NCBI GenBank assembly: GCA_947461435.1
Contig: CANHLE010000029.1
Location: 1 to 35,337 of the forward strand
Length of the DNA stretch: 35,337 nt
Direction of reading: 5' to 3'
Source of the DNA: Paracoccaceae bacterium
GTDB taxonomy: Bacteria; Pseudomonadota; Alphaproteobacteria; Rhodobacterales; Rhodobacteraceae
Shown: one piece after another, positions 32,497 to 35,337 of the stretch
Numbering within the stretch: position 1 is the first letter of the stretch
Layout of the letters: each line of letters starts with the position of its first letter
Made by a program: the position numbers and the translations under genes
Notes under the pieces: model-generated
Databases searched by the model: none
What the model saw: only the letters and a program-made list of their open reading frames with translations
Told to the model about the DNA's origin: nothing

Positions 32497-32508
32497 GTTA
32501 GCGCTAAC
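32497..32508. promoter_or_regulatory. LacI-family-like operator upstream of pyk
   Basis: GTTAGCGCTAAC, a perfect 12-base palindrome with the central CG typical of LacI/GalR-family operators. It lies just upstream of the likely pyk -35 element. A weaker repeat CACTT/AAGTG (32473-32490) is next to it. The region also lies before the divergent amidohydrolase gene. Confidence 0.55.
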
Positions 32509-32520
32509 AAACGGCGCTGG

Positions 32521-32549
32521 TTGCCCCCTGCCCGATTTTGCCACATAAG
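32521..32549 (+). promoter_or_regulatory. Possible sigma-70 promoter of pyk
   Basis: TTGCCC (32521-32526), 17-base spacer, CATAAG (32544-32549); each element matches four of six. The palindrome at 32497-32508 would be centred near -53 from the predicted start. Confidence 0.4.
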
Positions 32550-32588
32550 TCGCGCGGCCCGACCCGGAAAAACCGAAGGACATATGCC

Positions 32589-34037
32589 ATGAGACGCCTG
32601 CGCAATGTAAAGATCGTCGCCACCCTTGGCCCGGCTTCCAGCGATTACGCGATGATCCGCGCGCTGTTCGAAGCGGGCGCTGACGTGTTCCGTTTGAACA
32701 TGAGTCACGGCAGTCATGCCGAACAAGCTGCCCGTCACGCGATCATTCGTCAGGTGGAGGCAGATACGGGGCGACCGATCGCAATTTTGGCAGACCTTCA
32801 GGGACCGAAGCTGCGGGTTGGCACCTTTGCCAATGCCGGGGGCGAAACCTTGATCGAAGGCGCCAGTTTTCGCATGGACCTGAGCAGCGCGCCGGGGGAT
32901 GCGAGCCGTGTTCAACTGCCCCACCCCGAGATTTTTGCGGCGTTGGAGCCGGGTGCGTCTTTGTTGGTAAATGACGGCAAGATCCGGGTGCGGGTGAAAG
33001 ACTGCGGCAAAGATTATGCAAATTGCGTGGTTGAGGTTGGCGGCGTGATTTCCAATCGCAAAGGTGTCAACGTGCCGGACGTGGTGCTGCCCTTGGCGGC
33101 GCTGTCGGCCAAAGACCGCGAAGATCTGGAATTTGCCTGCGAGCTGGGCGTGGATTGGCTTGCGCTTTCCTTTGTGCAGCGTCCCGAAGATGTCATCGAA
33201 GCGCGGCAGTTGGCCAAGGGCCGGGCTGCCATCTTGTCGAAGATCGAAAAACCCGCTGCTGTGAAGGCCTATGATGCGATTCTTCAGGTGTCTGACGGGA
33301 TCATGGTGGCACGGGGCGATTTGGGCGTGGAATTGCCCGTCACCTCGGTGCCGCCGATCCAAAAGCGGTTGGTTCGCGGGGCACGGGCTGCGGCAAAGCC
33401 GGTGATCGTGGCGACGCAGATGCTGGAATCGATGATCGAGGCACCTGTTCCGACACGGGCCGAAGTTTCTGACGTGGCTACCGCCATATACGAAGGTGCG
33501 GATGCGATCATGCTGTCGGCCGAATCCGCCGCTGGCAAATATCCGATCGAAGCGGTGACCACGATGAACAATGTGGCGCTTTCGGTTGAAAAAGACCCGA
33601 CCTATCGTTCGGTGATCGAAGCAAGCCGCGTGGTGATGCGCGAAACCATTTCTGACGGAATCGTTGCCGCGGCGCGCGAGATTGCGGAAGCGACCAATAT
33701 CAAGGCGATCTGTTGTTTCAGCCAATCGGGCAATACGGCCAGCCTTGTTGCGCGTGAGCGCCCGCATGTACCGATTATCGCCCTGACGCCCCTGATGTCG
33801 ACGGCGCGGCGGATGGCGTTGACCTGGGGGCTGCACAACGTGATCACCGAACCGCAAGACCGGTTCAAAGGGGCTGTTCTTGCCGCCATCAAGGCGGCGC
33901 GCACCGATGGCTTTGCCGGCGAAGAAGATATGATCGTGGTGACTGCCGGCGTGCCTTTCAACGTAAAAGGCACAACGAACATCCTTCGTGTCGCCCCGTG
34001 CGATGAACGATTGATTTCGCGGGTCGAACCCGAATAA
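32589..34037 (+). CDS. pyk: Pyruvate kinase
   Basis: 482 residues from the ATG at 32589 (AAGGA nine bases upstream; the longer frame from 32538 has no support). It converts phosphoenolpyruvate + ADP to pyruvate + ATP, the last step of glycolysis. Family marks: KIVATLGPAS, FRLNMSHG, DLQGPKLRVG, the active-site lysine signature ILSKIEKPAA, MVARGDLGVELP, ATQMLESMI with PTRAEVSDVA, and the C-terminal regulatory domain ending near NILRV. The upstream LacI-like palindrome suggests carbon-source control. A small hairpin follows the stop. Confidence 0.98.
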   Translation: MRRLRNVKIVATLGPASSDYAMIRALFEAGADVFRLNMSHGSHAEQAARHAIIRQVEADTGRPIAILADLQGPKLRVGTFANAGGETLIEGASFRMDLSSAPGDASRVQLPHPEIFAALEPGASLLVNDGKIRVRVKDCGKDYANCVVEVGGVISNRKGVNVPDVVLPLAALSAKDREDLEFACELGVDWLALSFVQRPEDVIEARQLAKGRAAILSKIEKPAAVKAYDAILQVSDGIMVARGDLGVELPVTSVPPIQKRLVRGARAAAKPVIVATQMLESMIEAPVPTRAEVSDVATAIYEGADAIMLSAESAAGKYPIEAVTTMNNVALSVEKDPTYRSVIEASRVVMRETISDGIVAAAREIAEATNIKAICCFSQSGNTASLVARERPHVPIIALTPLMSTARRMALTWGLHNVITEPQDRFKGAVLAAIKAARTDGFAGEEDMIVVTAGVPFNVKGTTNILRVAPCDERLISRVEPE

Positions 34038-34039
34038 TG

Positions 34040-34057
34040 CGCACCCATTAGGGTGCG
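34040..34057 (+). terminator. Hairpin after pyk
   Basis: 7-bp stem CGCACCC/GGGTGCG with loop ATTA, three bases after the pyk stop. No T-run follows, so it may slow rather than end transcription; the next small gene starts 16 bases later. Confidence 0.4.
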
Positions 34058-34073
34058 TCATTAGGGGGTTCTT

Positions 34074-34298
34074 TTGGACAATGATCTGATCCTTGTCATC
34101 GGGGTCGTGGTGGGGATTTTGGCAATTCCCGCGCTACTTGCTGCCTTTTCGGAAAGCCGCCCGCCCAGAACCGGGGCTATCTTGGTGTTGATCGCGGGCG
34201 TGCTTCTGGCCGTTGCCCTGTCGCGCAAGACGGGTGGTTATCGTATTGACCAGATCCCCGAGATCTTCATGTCGGTCATCAAGCGCTATATCGGGTAG
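34074..34298 (+). CDS. Small two-helix membrane protein
   Basis: 74 residues starting at TTG 34074 with AGGGGG a few bases upstream. Two hydrophobic helices (about 5-25 LILVIGVVVGILAIPALLAAF, here 21 positions from Leu5 to Phe25, and 34-49 GAILVLIAGVLLAVAL) flank a short loop SESRPPRT. The C-terminal end GGYRIDQIPEIFMSVI is amphipathic. I recall similar small proteins downstream of pyk in Rhodobacterales, without a known function. The non-ATG start lowers certainty about the exact N-terminus. Confidence 0.65.
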   Translation: MDNDLILVIGVVVGILAIPALLAAFSESRPPRTGAILVLIAGVLLAVALSRKTGGYRIDQIPEIFMSVIKRYIG

Positions 34299-34325
34299 GG
34301 ACTTTTGGGCAAGACGAAGAAAACG

Positions 34326-34341
34326 CCGTCAGATCTGACGG
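34326..34341. promoter_or_regulatory. Perfect 16-base palindrome upstream of the rpmI promoter
   Basis: CCGTCAGATCTGACGG, fully symmetric. It lies 17 bases upstream of the predicted -35 of the rpmI-rplT promoter, and about 28 bases after the stop of the small membrane protein gene. It could be an operator or an RNA hairpin ending the upstream transcript. Confidence 0.45.
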
Positions 34342-34357
34342 TATGGTCGGAAAAGGC

Positions 34358-34386
34358 TTGCGCAGTTTGGGTTAGCCCCCTATAGC
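34358..34386 (+). promoter_or_regulatory. Sigma-70 promoter of rpmI-rplT
   Basis: TTGCGC (34358-34363), exactly 17 bases, TATAGC (34381-34386). Predicted start near 34393, leaving a GC-rich leader of about 68 bases before rpmI. That leader has self-complementary segments but I cannot confirm an L20-type control structure. Confidence 0.55.
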
Positions 34387-34460
34387 CCGCAGCCTGAACT
34401 GCCCCGCGAGGCCGGCGAAAGTGGCATGCCGAGTCGCGCGATGAAACCACGGAGATGGAA

Positions 34461-34661
34461 ATGCCCAAGATGAAGACCAAGTCCGCTGCTAAAAAGCGGT
34501 TTTCCTTCACGGCCAATGGCCATGTGAAGGCCGGTGTGGCCGGTAAGCGCCACGGCATGATCAAACGTTCGACGAAGTTCATTCGTGATGCATCGGGGAC
34601 CATGATCCTGTGCGCATCCGACGAGAAAATCGTCAAAAAATACATGCCCTACGACCGGTAA
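34461..34661 (+). CDS. rpmI: 50S ribosomal protein L35
   Basis: 66 residues, highly basic, beginning [20 protein letters not shown], the standard L35 N-terminus. GGAG lies about seven bases before the ATG at 34461; an in-frame ATG at 34455 is less likely. L35 is a small protein of the large ribosomal subunit. It is followed after 12 bases by rplT. There is no infC in front, as often in alphaproteobacteria. Confidence 0.97.
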   Translation: MPKMKTKSAAKKRFSFTANGHVKAGVAGKRHGMIKRSTKFIRDASGTMILCASDEKIVKKYMPYDR

Positions 34662-34673
34662 GGAGAGAAACAC

Positions 34674-35036
34674 ATGTCCCGCGTCAAATCCGGTGTTGTC
34701 ACGCACGCCCGTCACCGCAAGGTGATCAAGGCAGCGGCTGGCTATTATTCCGCCCGCTCGCGCAACTTTCGCACCGCCACTCAAGCCGTCGACAAGGCCA
34801 ACCAGTACGCCACCCGCGACCGGAAAGCCAAAAAGCGCAGCTTCCGCGCGCTTTGGATCCAGCGCATCAATGCGGCTGTCCGTTTGTTCGACGCAGAGTT
34901 CACCTACTCGCGTCTGATCGATGGCTTGAACAAAGCCGGGATCGAAGTGGACCGCAAAGTTTTGGCCGATCTGGCCGTGCATGAACCTGATGCCTTCAAC
35001 GCGATTGCAGCACAGGCAAAAGCCGCTTTGGTCTGA
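34674..35036 (+). CDS. rplT: 50S ribosomal protein L20
   Basis: 120 residues: [20 protein letters not shown] at the N-terminus, the long basic extension [15 protein letters not shown], and the globular C-terminal half ([14 protein letters not shown]). L20 is needed early in assembly of the large subunit. AAGGAGAG precedes the ATG by about seven bases. It is the second gene of the rpmI-rplT operon and is followed by a strong terminator. Confidence 0.98.
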   Translation: MSRVKSGVVTHARHRKVIKAAAGYYSARSRNFRTATQAVDKANQYATRDRKAKKRSFRALWIQRINAAVRLFDAEFTYSRLIDGLNKAGIEVDRKVLADLAVHEPDAFNAIAAQAKAALV

Positions 35037-35066
35037 TCCAAGATCGATCGATAAGTGCAAGTTTAG

Positions 35067-35098
35067 AAAGGCCCCGCTTTTGTGGGGCCTTTTGTTTT
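35067..35098 (+). terminator. Rho-independent terminator of rpmI-rplT
   Basis: 9-bp stem AAAGGCCCC/GGGGCCTTT (35067-35075 with 35084-35092), 8-base loop, T-rich tail to 35098. It begins 30 bases after the rplT stop. Confidence 0.93.
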
Positions 35099-35228
35099 GG
35101 AACCGTCCTGGGCGCCCTTCGTCAGACGCCATCTTCGTTTCCAATTTCTAAACAATTTCATGCGTTGGCCGCATTTGCGCCCGATTTGCACACAATGACT
35201 GTCCTTATCGTAACTCGTGAGGCACTTT

Positions 35229-35337
35229 ATGTCGGCTTTAGATCACAAAGGCTTTGTCACCGCGCTTCCCTTGACTGAGGGGTTGTTGGAATGGACGCGG
35301 CGGCAAACACGCGACACCTGGCATGAAATTGCCCGCA
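35229..35337 (+). CDS. Unidentified gene, N-terminal fragment (partial)
   Basis: An ATG at 35229, preceded by GAGG about seven bases away, opens a frame that reaches the window end (36 complete codons). The visible start is MSALDHKGFVTALPLTEGLL followed by EWTRRQTRDTW. I do not recognise it with confidence. It is not the pheS N-terminus that might be expected after rplT. The 190 bases before it hold the rplT terminator and no other gene. Confidence 0.55.
   Translation, partial: MSALDHKGFVTALPLTEGLLEWTRRQTRDTWHEIAR

Noticed and set aside
32424-34061. Very long minus-strand open frame through pyk, continuous with the amidohydrolase gene
   Set aside because: It is antisense to a clear pyruvate kinase; its translation is rich in His, Arg and Gln with no family features. 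Only 31677-32423 encodes a recognisable protein.

Overview
The window looks like a chromosomal segment of a GC-rich alphaproteobacterium, most likely a member of the Rhodobacterales (Roseobacter/Rhodobacter group). The reasons are the gene content (COQ9 family, TrcR/DUF1013, TIGR02302 protein, DUF1244, DUF2161, and a malyl-CoA/beta-methylmalyl-CoA lyase of the ethylmalonyl-CoA pathway), the gene orders dnaX-ybaB-recR and lysA-TIGR02302, and RTX proteins typical of this group. I see no insertion sequence, phage gene, CRISPR array, tRNA or rRNA. No stretch longer than 300 bases lacks a gene.

Layout. 1-3.4 kb: 3' end of mscL with a strong terminator, msrQ-like haem membrane protein, alanine dehydrogenase divergent from an Lrp/AsnC regulator, and a DUF2161 nuclease-fold protein. 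3.4-8.1 kb: transglutaminase-like protein, rpsU, COQ9, a quinone-reductase-like oxidoreductase, a secreted RNase T2, and TrcR. 8.2-10.4 kb: a subtilisin-like protease with P-domain and RTX repeats, an accessory-looking gene. 10.5-13.8 kb: recR, ybaB and dnaX (minus strand), then a small C(X)5R phosphatase. 13.8-19.2 kb: TIGR02302 protein, lysA and an M24-fold protein with altered metal ligands, then the 4.5S-type SRP RNA. 19.2-23.4 kb: a zinc-ribbon membrane protein, then the tightly overlapping cluster ftsE-ftsX-plsC-tfoX-like-PPOX. 23.4-26.4 kb: fatty-acid/sterol hydroxylase, accA, mcl1. 26.5-28.7 kb: DUF6855-like and SRPBCC genes divergent from a WYL-type regulator, then an isoprenylcysteine-methyltransferase-like protein. 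28.7-32.4 kb: D-amino-acid transaminase, an RTX protein with a hydrophobic N-terminus, DUF1244, HAD hydrolase and an N-formylglutamate-amidohydrolase-like gene. 32.5-35.3 kb: pyruvate kinase, a small membrane protein, rpmI-rplT with terminator, and the start of an unidentified gene.

How the genes fit together. Most are housekeeping: recombination and replication (dnaX, recR, ybaB), division (ftsEX), lipid synthesis (accA, plsC), central carbon (pyk, mcl1), amino acids (ald, lysA, a D-amino-acid transaminase) and translation (rpsU, rpmI, rplT, SRP RNA). I found no clear new defence or mobile system. The points most worth following are: an M24 protein in which both bridging aspartates appear to be asparagine; a type-I-secretion-style S8 protease without signal peptide or prodomain; an N-terminally hydrophobic RTX protein; a small WYL/SRPBCC/DUF6855 locus; and several perfect inverted repeats in promoter regions (upstream of pyk, between rpsU and COQ9, upstream of rpmI, upstream of trcR) plus an FnrL-like site upstream of the hydroxylase.

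All family calls are from memory of sequence motifs; no database search was run.
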